Shown piece after piece: positions 18,581-27,657 of a stretch of 54,498 nucleotides of DNA; position 1 is the first letter of the stretch, and each line of letters begins with the position of its first letter. Origin of the DNA: Fulvivirga imtechensis AK7 (GTDB taxonomy: Bacteria; Bacteroidota; Bacteroidia; Cytophagales; Cyclobacteriaceae). The notes beneath the pieces were generated by a model, which made no database searches, was not told where the DNA came from, and was given only the letters and a program-made list of their open reading frames with translations. The stretch is from positions 1-54,498 of the forward strand of contig NZ_AMZN01000073.1 in NCBI RefSeq assembly GCF_000331535.1, written 5' to 3'. The position numbers and the translations under genes are program-made.

Positions 18581-18709
18581 ATGAAAAAGTTTATAGTTGG
18601 TTTTATCTCAATAATTATGGTATTTTTAATGGTATCCTGCTCATCTTATACCTGCCCGGCATATTCTAAATATGCGGCTAAAAAGCAAGTAAAGGTAAGG
18701 TACCGATAA
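18581..18709 (+). CDS. Tiny lipoprotein (42 residues) with TCPAYSK motif
   Basis: The ATG at 18581 opens a 42-residue frame: MKKFIVGFISIIMVFLMVSC is a lipoprotein signal with its lipobox Cys at residue 20, and the mature part is about 23 residues starting CSSYTCPAYSKY and ending basic (KKQVKVRYR). Similar very short lipoproteins with a TCPAY motif are, to my recollection, widespread in Bacteroidota; their function is unknown. It sits between the FecI-type sigma and the FecR gene, 11 bases before the latter. Confidence 0.7.
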   Translation: MKKFIVGFISIIMVFLMVSCSSYTCPAYSKYAAKKQVKVRYR

Positions 18710-18720
18710 ATGGTAATAAG

Positions 18721-19869
18721 ATGGGGTACTTTGGTTTTTTTCGTGAAAATGAGAATATGAGATCTGACAAACAACATTGGAAGAGGTTGGCGGCCTATCT
18801 GTCTGGTCATCTTAATGATGCGGAAAAATCAGACGTTGAGGAGTGGAAAAATTCTTCAACGGAAAATAAGCGGGTTTTCAATGAGTCGAGAAAGGTCTGG
18901 GAAAACTCTTCAATGCGCCTTCGGTTGAGTGACGATGATACTGAGCAGGAATGGGACAAACTGAAATTGCAACTGGAGAAAGGGCCTTCAGGAGGAGGTA
19001 AAGTGGTGCAGTTTTTTGCTGCTCACTCCAGGTGGATATCGGTAGCAGCCAGTATATTATTAGTTGCAGGGGCTTTTTATATTTTTTGGCCCTCGGATAA
19101 CACTGTTACAGCGCCTATAGTGGCTGAGGCAGTAGTTACTTTTTCTGCTGGCAACGAAGTGGCTACCATTTATCTACCTGATAGCAGTAAGGTGTGGCTC
19201 AATGTTGGAAGTACAATAACCTATCCCGAGAGCTTTGGAGATAAGCTGAGGAGTACCCAGATCTCGGGAGAAGCTTATTTTATGGTGCGCCCGGATACCA
19301 GTGCCCCGTTCACAGTGAGTACGGAGCTGGCCTCTGTTCGGGTACTAGGAACTTCTTTTAATGTAAAAGAAGATTCGGCAGGGGTTGTACTTACTGTGGC
19401 GGAGGGCACTGTGAGTTTTTCAGCAATGGAGGCTGATAGCAGCCAGGCTGTAGTAGTAATGGCAAACGAAAAAGCTGTAGCCACGGGAAAAGGGGTGGTG
19501 TCCAAATCGGCCAATGACAATCCGAGATTTGCCGCATGGCGAACAGTTAACAACCCGGCATATGAGTACGAGAAAAATAACGCACGATCATTTTTGATAA
19601 ATAATTACACCTGGGAAAAGAACAAGCTGAATATGTCGGTCATAGATGGGGTAATTGAAAACCGGGCGGAACTGGCCACATTTACGAATATTGTGCTTAA
19701 AATGTCATATACAAAGCCTAATGGAAAGATATCCGTTACCAGATTTAAAGTTATGGATACTTTAGAGCCCGGTCAAATGCTTCCATATCAAAAACGGCTT
19801 TTCGATATTTTTACCGACACCAAAAAGGTGAAAGTAGAGATAGAAACGGTGGACGTTATAGTTGAATGA
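18721..19869 (+). CDS. FecR-family anti-sigma/regulator with non-standard C-terminal domain
   Basis: A 382-residue protein. The cytoplasmic N-terminal part (LAAYLSGHLNDAEKSDVEEW) is the DUF4880-like anti-sigma region; a more typical start is the internal ATG at 18757 (MRSDKQHW). One transmembrane helix follows (about residues 100-116), then the FecR beta domain (TIYLPDSSKVWLNVGSTITYP, GEAYFMV, VRVLGTSFNV, VTVAEGTVSF-like). In place of the usual DUF4974 secretin-like end, residues about 280-382 form a different beta sandwich (GVIENRAELATFTNIVLKM, LEPGQMLPYQKRL). Its partner should be the upstream FecI-type sigma. Confidence 0.85.
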   Translation: MGYFGFFRENENMRSDKQHWKRLAAYLSGHLNDAEKSDVEEWKNSSTENKRVFNESRKVWENSSMRLRLSDDDTEQEWDKLKLQLEKGPSGGGKVVQFFAAHSRWISVAASILLVAGAFYIFWPSDNTVTAPIVAEAVVTFSAGNEVATIYLPDSSKVWLNVGSTITYPESFGDKLRSTQISGEAYFMVRPDTSAPFTVSTELASVRVLGTSFNVKEDSAGVVLTVAEGTVSFSAMEADSSQAVVVMANEKAVATGKGVVSKSANDNPRFAAWRTVNNPAYEYEKNNARSFLINNYTWEKNKLNMSVIDGVIENRAELATFTNIVLKMSYTKPNGKISVTRFKVMDTLEPGQMLPYQKRLFDIFTDTKKVKVEIETVDVIVE

Positions 19870-19880
19870 TCAAAGAATGC

Positions 19881-21182
19881 TTAATGGTCTGTTTTTGTTC
19901 GGAAATCTACGGGAGTTCCGGCATGATCAACCACTTGTATCTGTTGACGAGGGTAAACCGCTATGATCTTGTTTTTATACACTTCCTTGTTTAATTCCTT
20001 GAGTACATTCAATGTCAAACTGCTTTTCCAGCGTCTTCTTTCTCTCGCTCCTACAAGGTATCTGACGATAATGTCGGTCCATGATTCGTTAGCGGAGATG
20101 TACACCTCAGGTTTTTCGGCAACTTCATAGCTGAGATTAGCCCTTTCCAAGATCTTCCGATATTCCCGGGCTGGTGTTTCCATATAATCTCTCAACAGCA
20201 GACTGGCCACCTCATTAATGGTTTTTATCGCTAACTCTACATCAGATTCATTGGCAATTGCTATGGCCAGTTCGTCCCAAACGTACGGAAAATCACGGGT
20301 AAGGTTCACCACCGTTCCCGAAAGGATCTCATTGTTAGGGAAAGTGACCAGGCGGCCTGTCGGTTGTTCGGCTTGTACAAATCCCTGGCGGTAGGGTGCA
20401 CCTATTTCCCATACGGTTGTTGTTAAAAAGTCTATTTTATAAACATCACCAAACACCTCCCCCACACTGATTCGATCTCCTACGCGGTAATACCTCTGAA
20501 AGGAATTTTGAAGCCAGCCTGTGAAACTTTCAATCGGGGTTTGTAGCGACCAGGAAAGTGCCAGACCAACAAGGCCAAGAGAGCCCAAAAGTGCGCGAAT
20601 GTCTCCCGCTACTGCGCTTACGGCTACACCTATGGCTATTATCCATAGCGAGATACCAACCAGGGTAATAATGGCATCAATATCTTTCCAGCGGTGCAGT
20701 ATCTTTTTGAGTAAGGCTTTTACGAGCCGCACTATTATCCAGGCCAATAATAATGTAACTATGGCCACTAATAATTTCGGAAGATTAGCGTAAAAGCCTT
20801 CCCATAGATTCCTGGCAGTGTTTAGTGCTTCGTTTTTGGCGGCTTTGCTAAACTCTTCTTCAAGAGGTTCAATGGTATCAGCCAGCACTGACTCTTCGAC
20901 AATTGATTCTGCAGGAGCAGTGTCTAATGAGTCTTCCTGCGAAAAGCTGACATCCTGAGGGGTAAGCACCAACAAAAGAAAACCCGTCATGGCCACAGCA
21001 AGAATGGAGGCCTGTTTGAATTGCTTCAACCGGGTTTGGGCACCCTTGATAGTACTGCCTCCTTGAGTTTTTTTGAGTCGCTTGCGGTATTTTGTATCTC
21101 GAAACCTTGCTCTTCTATGGCGATCCACTTCAATGCGTTCTTTGTCCTTATCTGAATTATAGTATGGTCTCTGTTTTCTCAT
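19881..21182 (-). CDS. MscS-family mechanosensitive ion channel
   Basis: A 433-residue membrane protein. A basic N-terminus (about 70 residues rich in Arg and Lys) leads to a hydrophobic segment (SILAVAMTGFLLLVLT), then three pore-region helices around 130-215 including the glycine/alanine-rich VAGDIRALLGSLGLVGLALSWSLQTPIESF of MscS TM3. The beta domain follows with the RYYRVGDRISVGEVFGDVYKIDFLTTTV motif and GRLVTFPNNEILSGTVVN. It acts in osmotic pressure release or small-solute efflux. It converges with the FecR gene 11 bases away. Confidence 0.92.
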   Translation of the reverse strand: MRKQRPYYNSDKDKERIEVDRHRRARFRDTKYRKRLKKTQGGSTIKGAQTRLKQFKQASILAVAMTGFLLLVLTPQDVSFSQEDSLDTAPAESIVEESVLADTIEPLEEEFSKAAKNEALNTARNLWEGFYANLPKLLVAIVTLLLAWIIVRLVKALLKKILHRWKDIDAIITLVGISLWIIAIGVAVSAVAGDIRALLGSLGLVGLALSWSLQTPIESFTGWLQNSFQRYYRVGDRISVGEVFGDVYKIDFLTTTVWEIGAPYRQGFVQAEQPTGRLVTFPNNEILSGTVVNLTRDFPYVWDELAIAIANESDVELAIKTINEVASLLLRDYMETPAREYRKILERANLSYEVAEKPEVYISANESWTDIIVRYLVGARERRRWKSSLTLNVLKELNKEVYKNKIIAVYPRQQIQVVDHAGTPVDFRTKTDH

Positions 21183-21296
21183 AATGCTTCCACCGCATTT
21201 TCTTTCGTACCTATAAAAGCATTTTTATCGTCTGGTTGTTTAGCTTCCGGGGAAAATATAGAAGAGTCTCACCTACTGATAGGAGTCAACGGGCTG

Positions 21297-21333
21297 CAAA
21301 AAGAAAAGCCTGTCATTCGGTGAACAACAGGCT
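21297..21333 (-). terminator. Intrinsic terminator of the acyl-CoA dehydrogenase gene
   Basis: On the minus strand, AGCCTGT (21333-21327), a 13-base loop and ACAGGCT (21313-21307) form a perfect 7-bp stem followed by TTTCTTTTT. It lies about 30 bases past the stop of the gene ending at 21366. Confidence 0.8.
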
Positions 21334-21365
21334 CTGCAACTATTTCGGATCAGGATTGATGAGGA

Positions 21366-22583
21366 TTATTGAAATGCTGGTATACCCGTGATATCAGCTC
21401 CTAAGATCAGCAAGTGAATATCATGTGTACCTTCATAGGTAACGACTGATTCGAGGTTCATCATATGGCGCATCATTGGGTATTCACCGGTGATACCCAT
21501 ACCACCATGGATCTGTCTGGCTTCTCTGGCTATGTTCAGGGCCATTTCAACAGAATTCCTCTTAGCCATTGATATCTGGGGAGTGGTTGCTTTACCTTCA
21601 TCCATCATTTTACCCAGCTTCCAGTTGAGCAACTGTGCCTTGGTGATCTCGGTAAGCATTTCTGCCAATTTTTTCTGCACCAGTTGGAATGAACCAATCG
21701 GTTTTCCAAACTGTATTCTTTCTTTGGCATACCTTCTGGCAGAGTCATAACAGTCCATGGCAGCGCCTATTGCACCCCAGGCTATGCCATAGCGGGCAGA
21801 GTCCAGGCACATGAGGGGAGCGCCAAGGCCGCTCTTTGCAGGGAGCAGGTTTTCCTTAGGTACTTTTACATTGTCAAATACAAGTTCACCGGTGCAACTG
21901 GCCCTCAACGACCATTTTCCGTGTGTTTCAGGGGTACTAAAGCCTTCCATACCTCTTTCTACGATCAGTCCGTGGATTCGCCCCTCTTCATTCTTAGCCC
22001 ATACCACGGCTACATCAGCTTTTGGAGAGTTGGAGATCCACATTTTGGCGCCATTGAGCAGGTAGTGATCGCCCATATCTTTAAAGTTAGTGACCATGCC
22101 ACCAGGGTTAGAACCATGGTCAGGCTCTGTGAGTCCGAAGCAACCCAGCCACTCACCGGAAGCCAGCTTGGGCAGATATTTTTTGCGTTGCTCTTCGGAT
22201 CCAAATTTATAAATAGGGTACATTACTAGTGAACCTTGAACAGAAGCGGTAGATCGCATACCGGAATCCCCCCTTTCAATCTCCTGCATGATGAGTCCAT
22301 AAGAGATGTAATCAAGGCCACCGCCACCATACTCCTGGGGAATAGTAGGGCCGAAAGCGCCAATCTCTCCGAATTTTTTTACTATTTCATAAGGAAAATG
22401 AGCATTTTGGCACCACTCTTCGATGTAGGGGCTGATCTCTCTCTTTACAAAGTCTCTGATGGAACCTCGGATGAGCTTATGCTCTTCTGTAAGCAGATCA
22501 TCAATCTGATAAAAGTCCGGAGACTCAAATAAATCATTTGCAGATTTTCGCTTGGCTTCGTTCACCGTATTCGTTGTCATCAA
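21366..22583 (-). CDS. gcdH: Acyl-CoA dehydrogenase, glutaryl-CoA dehydrogenase type
   Basis: A 405-residue FAD enzyme of normal family length. The run RYGIAWGAIGAAMDCYDSAR, FGKPIGSFQLVQKKLAEMLTEIT, RQIHGGMGITGEYP and NLESVVTYEGTHDIHLLILG closely follows glutaryl-CoA dehydrogenases, including the catalytic Glu in YEGTHDIH. It would convert glutaryl-CoA to crotonyl-CoA in lysine, hydroxylysine and tryptophan breakdown. It is divergent from a tryptophan 2,3-dioxygenase gene 175 bases away, which fits a shared pathway. A clear terminator follows it. Confidence 0.9.
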   Translation of the reverse strand: MMTTNTVNEAKRKSANDLFESPDFYQIDDLLTEEHKLIRGSIRDFVKREISPYIEEWCQNAHFPYEIVKKFGEIGAFGPTIPQEYGGGGLDYISYGLIMQEIERGDSGMRSTASVQGSLVMYPIYKFGSEEQRKKYLPKLASGEWLGCFGLTEPDHGSNPGGMVTNFKDMGDHYLLNGAKMWISNSPKADVAVVWAKNEEGRIHGLIVERGMEGFSTPETHGKWSLRASCTGELVFDNVKVPKENLLPAKSGLGAPLMCLDSARYGIAWGAIGAAMDCYDSARRYAKERIQFGKPIGSFQLVQKKLAEMLTEITKAQLLNWKLGKMMDEGKATTPQISMAKRNSVEMALNIAREARQIHGGMGITGEYPMMRHMMNLESVVTYEGTHDIHLLILGADITGIPAFQ

Positions 22584-22758
22584 TAATCTATTATTTGGGT
22601 TATTCAGTTTTAAGTTTCAAATTTACGCAACATTTAATGATTTACCATTTTATGAAGCTCAATTTCCCGTTAGTTTCTTAACTAAATCGTTTGAAATAGT
22701 AACAGGCTATATGAGAAAAAGCAGTTAATAGCACATTAAACCAGTTAATTTAAATTAC

Positions 22759-23724
22759 ATGGAAAAGTCGGAAATAGATCCTAAAATACTTGAACAGATT
22801 AAGAAGCTTGAAATGAAATATGAGGTAATGGGGCAGGACCTTTCTTCATACCTCGATGGCTTATTGTACTCCGACTACCTGACCTACTGGGACTACATAC
22901 ATCTTGATACATTGCTAAGCCTTCAGAACCCAAAAACTGGGTTTGAAGACGAAATGATATTCATTTCCTATCATCAACATACCGAGCTGTTTTTTAAGCT
23001 GATACTGTGGGAGATCAGGCAAATCGCGGATAAAGAGGATATCGATGAGGATTACTTTCTTACCAAAATAGAAAGGATCAACCGCTATTTTAGTATCCTG
23101 GAGGACTCTTTTTCAGTAATGATAGACGGTATGGATCGTGATCAATTCCTGAAATTCAGGATGTCACTGTTGCCGGCTAGTGGTTTTCAGTCTGCTCAAT
23201 ACAGAATGATCGAATTGTGTTCCTCAGATCTGTATAACCTGATTGAGTTTGATTCGCGAACAGAACTGCAGCCGGACGATTCGGTTGGCCTGCTGATGGA
23301 GAAAATTTACTGGAGAAGGGGTGCCACTGAGCTAGCTTCCGGTAAAAAAACGTTGACCCTGAAGCAGTTTGAAGAAAAATACCTGGAAGAGTTTATCCAT
23401 CTTGCCGGTGAGTATAAGGGAAAGAATATCCTGAAAGTATACCAGAAGCACTTCAAAGACTCGGAGAGAAAAGAGGAAATTATAGCAGCATTGCGGCAGT
23501 ATGATGTTCAGTCTAATATTTCATGGCCGCTTTCACATTATAAATCAGCCGTGAGGTATCTGCATAAAGACCCGGATGATATTGCAGCAACAGGAGGTAC
23601 CAACTGGCAGAAATTTCTTCCACCCCGCTTTCAGAAGATCATTTTCTTCCCGGAATTGTGGTCTGACCGCGAAAAAGAAGAGTGGGGAAAGACCTGGGTA
23701 GTAAAAGAGGTGTTCAATAAATAG
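22759..23724 (+). CDS. kynA: Tryptophan 2,3-dioxygenase family protein
   Basis: A 321-residue haem dioxygenase. YHQHTELFFKLILWE carries the distal active-site His, and FLKFRMSLLPASGFQSAQYRMIE is the substrate-binding helix with its Arg. The late segment with WPLSHYKSAVRYL should hold the proximal haem His, followed by ATGGTNWQKFLPP, equivalent to the family's TGGT loop. It would open the indole ring of L-tryptophan to N-formylkynurenine. It runs opposite glutaryl-CoA dehydrogenase, which acts at the far end of tryptophan catabolism in some routes. No other kynurenine-pathway gene is seen nearby. Confidence 0.88.
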   Translation: MEKSEIDPKILEQIKKLEMKYEVMGQDLSSYLDGLLYSDYLTYWDYIHLDTLLSLQNPKTGFEDEMIFISYHQHTELFFKLILWEIRQIADKEDIDEDYFLTKIERINRYFSILEDSFSVMIDGMDRDQFLKFRMSLLPASGFQSAQYRMIELCSSDLYNLIEFDSRTELQPDDSVGLLMEKIYWRRGATELASGKKTLTLKQFEEKYLEEFIHLAGEYKGKNILKVYQKHFKDSERKEEIIAALRQYDVQSNISWPLSHYKSAVRYLHKDPDDIAATGGTNWQKFLPPRFQKIIFFPELWSDREKEEWGKTWVVKEVFNK

Positions 23725-23783
23725 GGCCTCTCTGGCATCCGATTAGCGATATTATTACGTATCTTGGTATAAATTCCATCTTT

Positions 23784-25601
23784 TTGAGAATAGTCATAGC
23801 ATATATTGCCATTAGCTTTCTCTTTGTCTCTCATGTAGTGGTAGGCCAGCAGACCCGCTATACCTTTCATGATGAAGAGAAAACACAGCTCAAAGAGATA
23901 TACCATGTAAAGGACACGATTTCCAATATTCTTGAAGGAAAGTACCTCTCATATTATATCAATGGAAACATAGAATCTACAGGGCAATTCTCTAACAACG
24001 AGACGGTTGGCAAGTGGGAATTTTTCTATGAAACGGGAAAGCCTAAAATGCGGGGGGTACTTAAAAACAACTCTAGTGATGGATACTGGGAGTATTTTTA
24101 TGAGAATGGCAACAAAAGTATGGAAGGTGAGATTGTCAACCAGAAAAGGCAGGGTGAATGGAAGATCTATTATGAAAGTGGCGCTGTAAAAGAAAAGGGT
24201 CCGTTTAAAGATAACAGGCAAGAGGGGCTATGGAAGCACTACTATGAAGAAGGTAATCTAAAAGGAGAAGTAGAATATTCGTATGGAAAAGGCCGCTTTA
24301 CGGAATACTATCCGACAGGTGAAAAACGAGCGGAGGGGCCCAAATCAGACACCCGGAATGTAGGAATATGGAAGTACTATTACAAAGATGGTGTGCTTCA
24401 GGCGGAAGGTCAATATGACAATGGCCGGAAGTCCGGGATGTGGAAATATTATCATCATAACGGGGAGTTATCAGCGGCAGGAGAGTTTAGCAAAGGAGAA
24501 CCGGAAGGAGAATGGATCTATTATTATGAGAATGGCGCTGTAAGCTCAAGGGGAAAGTTCTCGGAAGGTAAAAAAAGTGGCTACTGGGGCCTTTTCTATG
24601 AAGATGGCTCTCTCAAGGGAGAAGGAAATTTTGCAGATGGAAGCGGCAACTATGTGGAGTACTACAAAAGCGGCAAACTGAAAGTGAAAGGCCCAATTGT
24701 AGACGGTAACAACCATGGCACCTGGAAATACTACTATGAGGGAGGTGACCTTGAGGGAGAGTGTGAATTCGAGAATGGCAGGGGAGAATACCACGGTTAC
24801 TACCCTGATGGTACGCTTCAGACCAAGGGGATAATTGATGACGGAAAAAAAGTTGGCAAGTGGGAGTTATATAAAAATGATGGCGCTTTATCAGGGTATT
24901 TCAGGCCTATTTACGATAACACACTTTTAAAGAAGGAGGATATGCGGACTATCCGGGAGACTAAAAAATATGGTGTGGCAGAGTTTAGGTTCAGAGGCAG
25001 GAAGTTTAAATATTTCGAATCCCGGATCAATGAATTTCAAGGGGTGATCATGAGCCTCAATCCCCTATCTTCCCTAATTGGCAGAATACCTTTTGGCTTC
25101 GAGTTTTACATGCAGGAGCGGTTAGGGCACGAGTTTGAATTCATGTCTGTCCGTGATCCGTTTTATACAAAGGATAATAATGTGCCCTTGAACGAGGTTT
25201 ATAGCAGAGGTTATGCCATGGCCATCAAACAAAAATTTTACAATCCTGGTGGCGACTTCGGACTGTGGTACTTTGGACATGAGATCAGGTTTACCAATAT
25301 CAGCCATTTTGCGAATATAAACCATGTGCTGCTTCCTGATAATGTGATAAGAGCCAGCGCCAGTGAGCAAAAAATTGAATATTCAGCGCTACTGGGATAC
25401 CGGCTCATGCAAAATACGGTGAACAAAGGATTTACTGCTGATGCGTTTGTAGGCTTAGGTACAGGATATAGAAGCTTTGATGTGGAGGATAATTTTGCTG
25501 AGACTTTTGACGATCTGTCACAACAAAAGGTTCCGTTAACTTTTAGTTTTGGGCTTAATCTTGGCTATACCTTTTCCTTTGGAGCCCGAGGGAGGAAATA
25601 A
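23784..25601 (+). CDS. Exported MORN-repeat protein with C-terminal beta-barrel-like domain
   Basis: A 605-residue protein starting at TTG (no in-frame ATG gives the signal peptide) with an export signal ending near VVVGQ. Residues about 45-365 hold roughly fourteen YwqK/MORN-type repeats of 20-23 residues (G-x-W-x-Y-Y-x-x-G-x-L-x-x-E-G pattern, for example GEWIYYYENGAVSSRGKF). The last about 230 residues lack repeats and have alternating amphipathic strands ending in FGLNLGYTFSFGARGRK, like a small outer membrane barrel. The function is unknown; the repeats suggest a surface or periplasmic scaffold. Confidence 0.82.
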   Translation: MRIVIAYIAISFLFVSHVVVGQQTRYTFHDEEKTQLKEIYHVKDTISNILEGKYLSYYINGNIESTGQFSNNETVGKWEFFYETGKPKMRGVLKNNSSDGYWEYFYENGNKSMEGEIVNQKRQGEWKIYYESGAVKEKGPFKDNRQEGLWKHYYEEGNLKGEVEYSYGKGRFTEYYPTGEKRAEGPKSDTRNVGIWKYYYKDGVLQAEGQYDNGRKSGMWKYYHHNGELSAAGEFSKGEPEGEWIYYYENGAVSSRGKFSEGKKSGYWGLFYEDGSLKGEGNFADGSGNYVEYYKSGKLKVKGPIVDGNNHGTWKYYYEGGDLEGECEFENGRGEYHGYYPDGTLQTKGIIDDGKKVGKWELYKNDGALSGYFRPIYDNTLLKKEDMRTIRETKKYGVAEFRFRGRKFKYFESRINEFQGVIMSLNPLSSLIGRIPFGFEFYMQERLGHEFEFMSVRDPFYTKDNNVPLNEVYSRGYAMAIKQKFYNPGGDFGLWYFGHEIRFTNISHFANINHVLLPDNVIRASASEQKIEYSALLGYRLMQNTVNKGFTADAFVGLGTGYRSFDVEDNFAETFDDLSQQKVPLTFSFGLNLGYTFSFGARGRK

Positions 25602-25628
25602 TTTTTAAGGATAAAAACCTTACAGAAC

Positions 25629-27212
25629 GTGAAGAAGATATTTGATTTGAAACTGAGGCCTGAGGAGGCTTTTGATGAGGCCCGCTTGCAACAGGCGCTG
25701 CAACGAAAAGCCGGGGCTGGACCCAATACAGCCTTTCGTATTGTAAAAAGATCTATAGACGCCCGCCAGTCAACGGTGTGGGTGAGGGTACAGACCGAGG
25801 TATTTTTCAACGAACCACGCCCGGAATTGATCCAATATAAAAAGAACTATCCTAATGTTTCGAATGCACCCGTAGGCCTTGTTATCGGTGCGGGCCCGGC
25901 AGGTTTATTTGCAGCGCTTCGTCTGATCGAAAATGGTGTAAAACCGATTGTTTTTGAGAGAGGGAAAGATGTGAGAACAAGGCGAAGAGATCTGGCAGCT
26001 ATAAACAAAGATCATGTTGTAAATCCTGATTCCAATTATTGTTTTGGTGAGGGCGGGGCTGGCACCTACTCCGATGGAAAGCTTTACACCCGGTCAAAAA
26101 AAAGAGGTGATGTGCAGCGGATACTTGAAATACTGGTGGCGCATGGGGCACGCGAAGAGATACTGTACGATGCTCATCCGCACATTGGTACCAATAAATT
26201 ACCGAAAATAGTTGAAGAACTTAGAGAAAGCATTATCAATGCTGGGGGTGAGGTGCATTTTAATGCAAAAGTAATTGACTTGGCAATAGATAAAGGAGAG
26301 ATAAAAGGGGTAAAGCTGGAGAGCGGTGACCTAGTGAAAGGAGAGGGAGTTATATTGGCTACCGGGCATTCAGCCAGGGATATTTTTGAGCTGCTTCAGA
26401 CCAGGCAAGTAAAAATAGAGGCTAAACCCTTTGCTCTGGGGGTGAGGATCGAACATCCGCAGCAGCTTATCGACAAGATACAATACAGTTGTGAGGGCGA
26501 CAGGGGCACTTATTTACCGGCCTCTTCTTATGCGTTGGTGAACCAGGCAATGGTCAAAGGGCAGAAGCGAGGCGTGTTTTCATTCTGTATGTGTCCGGGC
26601 GGATTCATAGTGCCGGCAGCTACGAGTCCCGGAGAAATAGTAGTAAATGGAATGAGTCCGTCACGAAGAGATTCAAAATTTGCCAATTCGGGAATAGTAG
26701 TGGCTGTTGATCTTAACGACCTTAAAGGATTTGAAAAACACGTAGCTTTGGCTGCCATGCAATTTCAGAAGTCCATTGAGCAAAAAGCTTGCGCATTGGC
26801 GGGAGGAAGACAAACAGCTCCGGCCCAGCGAATGGTGGATTTTGTTGAAAACAGAATTTCAAGTTCATTGTTAGAAACATCATACCAACCTGGAATTTTA
26901 TCTTTGGACATGAGGGAGGTATTACCTGCCTTTATAGCTGAGAGCCTAAGACAAAGCTTTAAGGCATTTGGAAAAAAAATGAAGGGCTATTATACCAATG
27001 AAGCACAAATTATAGGCGTAGAAAGCCGCACATCGTCTCCTGTAAGGGTGCCGAGGGAAAAGGAAACCCTGGAGCACGTAGAGTTGAAGCGACTTTTTCC
27101 TTGTGGAGAAGGGGCAGGTTATGCCGGTGGCATAGTTTCAGCCGCCATGGATGGGGAGCGTTGTGCAGAAGCCATGATAAAGCAATATATAAAACCTTTG
27201 ATGAACAAATGA
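25629..27212 (+). CDS. FAD-dependent dehydrogenase of the COG2509 family
   Basis: A 527-residue flavoprotein starting at GTG. After an N-terminal alpha/beta domain (KIFDLKLRPEEAFDE, KRSIDARQSTVWVRV) comes the dinucleotide fold GLVIGAGPAGLFAALRLIENG (about residues 83-103), then NYCFGEGGAGTYSDGKLYTR, ATGHSARDIFELL, the Cys-bearing FSFCMCPGGFIVPAA and the final PCGEGAGYAGGIVSAAMDG. This order is that of uncharacterised FAD-dependent dehydrogenases (COG2509). Its substrate is unknown. It overlaps the CoA-binding protein gene by four bases. Confidence 0.88.
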   Translation: MKKIFDLKLRPEEAFDEARLQQALQRKAGAGPNTAFRIVKRSIDARQSTVWVRVQTEVFFNEPRPELIQYKKNYPNVSNAPVGLVIGAGPAGLFAALRLIENGVKPIVFERGKDVRTRRRDLAAINKDHVVNPDSNYCFGEGGAGTYSDGKLYTRSKKRGDVQRILEILVAHGAREEILYDAHPHIGTNKLPKIVEELRESIINAGGEVHFNAKVIDLAIDKGEIKGVKLESGDLVKGEGVILATGHSARDIFELLQTRQVKIEAKPFALGVRIEHPQQLIDKIQYSCEGDRGTYLPASSYALVNQAMVKGQKRGVFSFCMCPGGFIVPAATSPGEIVVNGMSPSRRDSKFANSGIVVAVDLNDLKGFEKHVALAAMQFQKSIEQKACALAGGRQTAPAQRMVDFVENRISSSLLETSYQPGILSLDMREVLPAFIAESLRQSFKAFGKKMKGYYTNEAQIIGVESRTSSPVRVPREKETLEHVELKRLFPCGEGAGYAGGIVSAAMDGERCAEAMIKQYIKPLMNK

Positions 27213-27574
27213 AAAAAACAGCGATAATCGGAGCAACCACAAATCCCGCGAGATATGCATATTTTGCTGCCGAGCTTCTTACACGGCATGGCCATGAAAT
27301 AGTGCCAATAGGTATAAAGAAAGGAGAGGTAGCCGGCAAACCAATACTGGATCTCCGTGAAAAGCCTTCTGTTGACGGAATTGATACTGTAACCATGTAC
27401 ATTGGCCCTCAAAATCAACCTGAGTGGTACGACTACATACTCAGTTTGCAGCCCAAACGTATCATTTTTAATCCAGGGACCGAAAATCTGGAATTTCAGG
27501 AAATGGCCAATGGTCAGGGAATTGAAATAGAAGAGGCCTGCACTTTAGTGATGCTGAGGGTGGGAAATTATTGA
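27209..27574 (+). CDS. CoA-binding domain protein
   Basis: A 121-residue Rossmann-fold protein: MKKTAIIGATTNPARYAYFAAELLTRHG at the N-terminus, VVPIGIKKGEVAGKPILDL-like centre, then TVTMYIGPQNQPEWYDYI and PKRIIFNPGTEN, matching the small CoA-binding (YccU-like) family. The start at 27209 overlaps the upstream FAD dehydrogenase stop (ATGA), so they are translated together. The small size means no ligase domain; the role is unknown. Confidence 0.88.
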   Translation: MKKTAIIGATTNPARYAYFAAELLTRHGHEIVPIGIKKGEVAGKPILDLREKPSVDGIDTVTMYIGPQNQPEWYDYILSLQPKRIIFNPGTENLEFQEMANGQGIEIEEACTLVMLRVGNY

Positions 27575-27657
27575 CCTACTCCTTAGTGCCTCTAAGAATC
27601 CCTTGCCGTCATTGTGCCCGCCTGCATAGTCGCTAACCAACCCTGCAAAAGGCCGGA

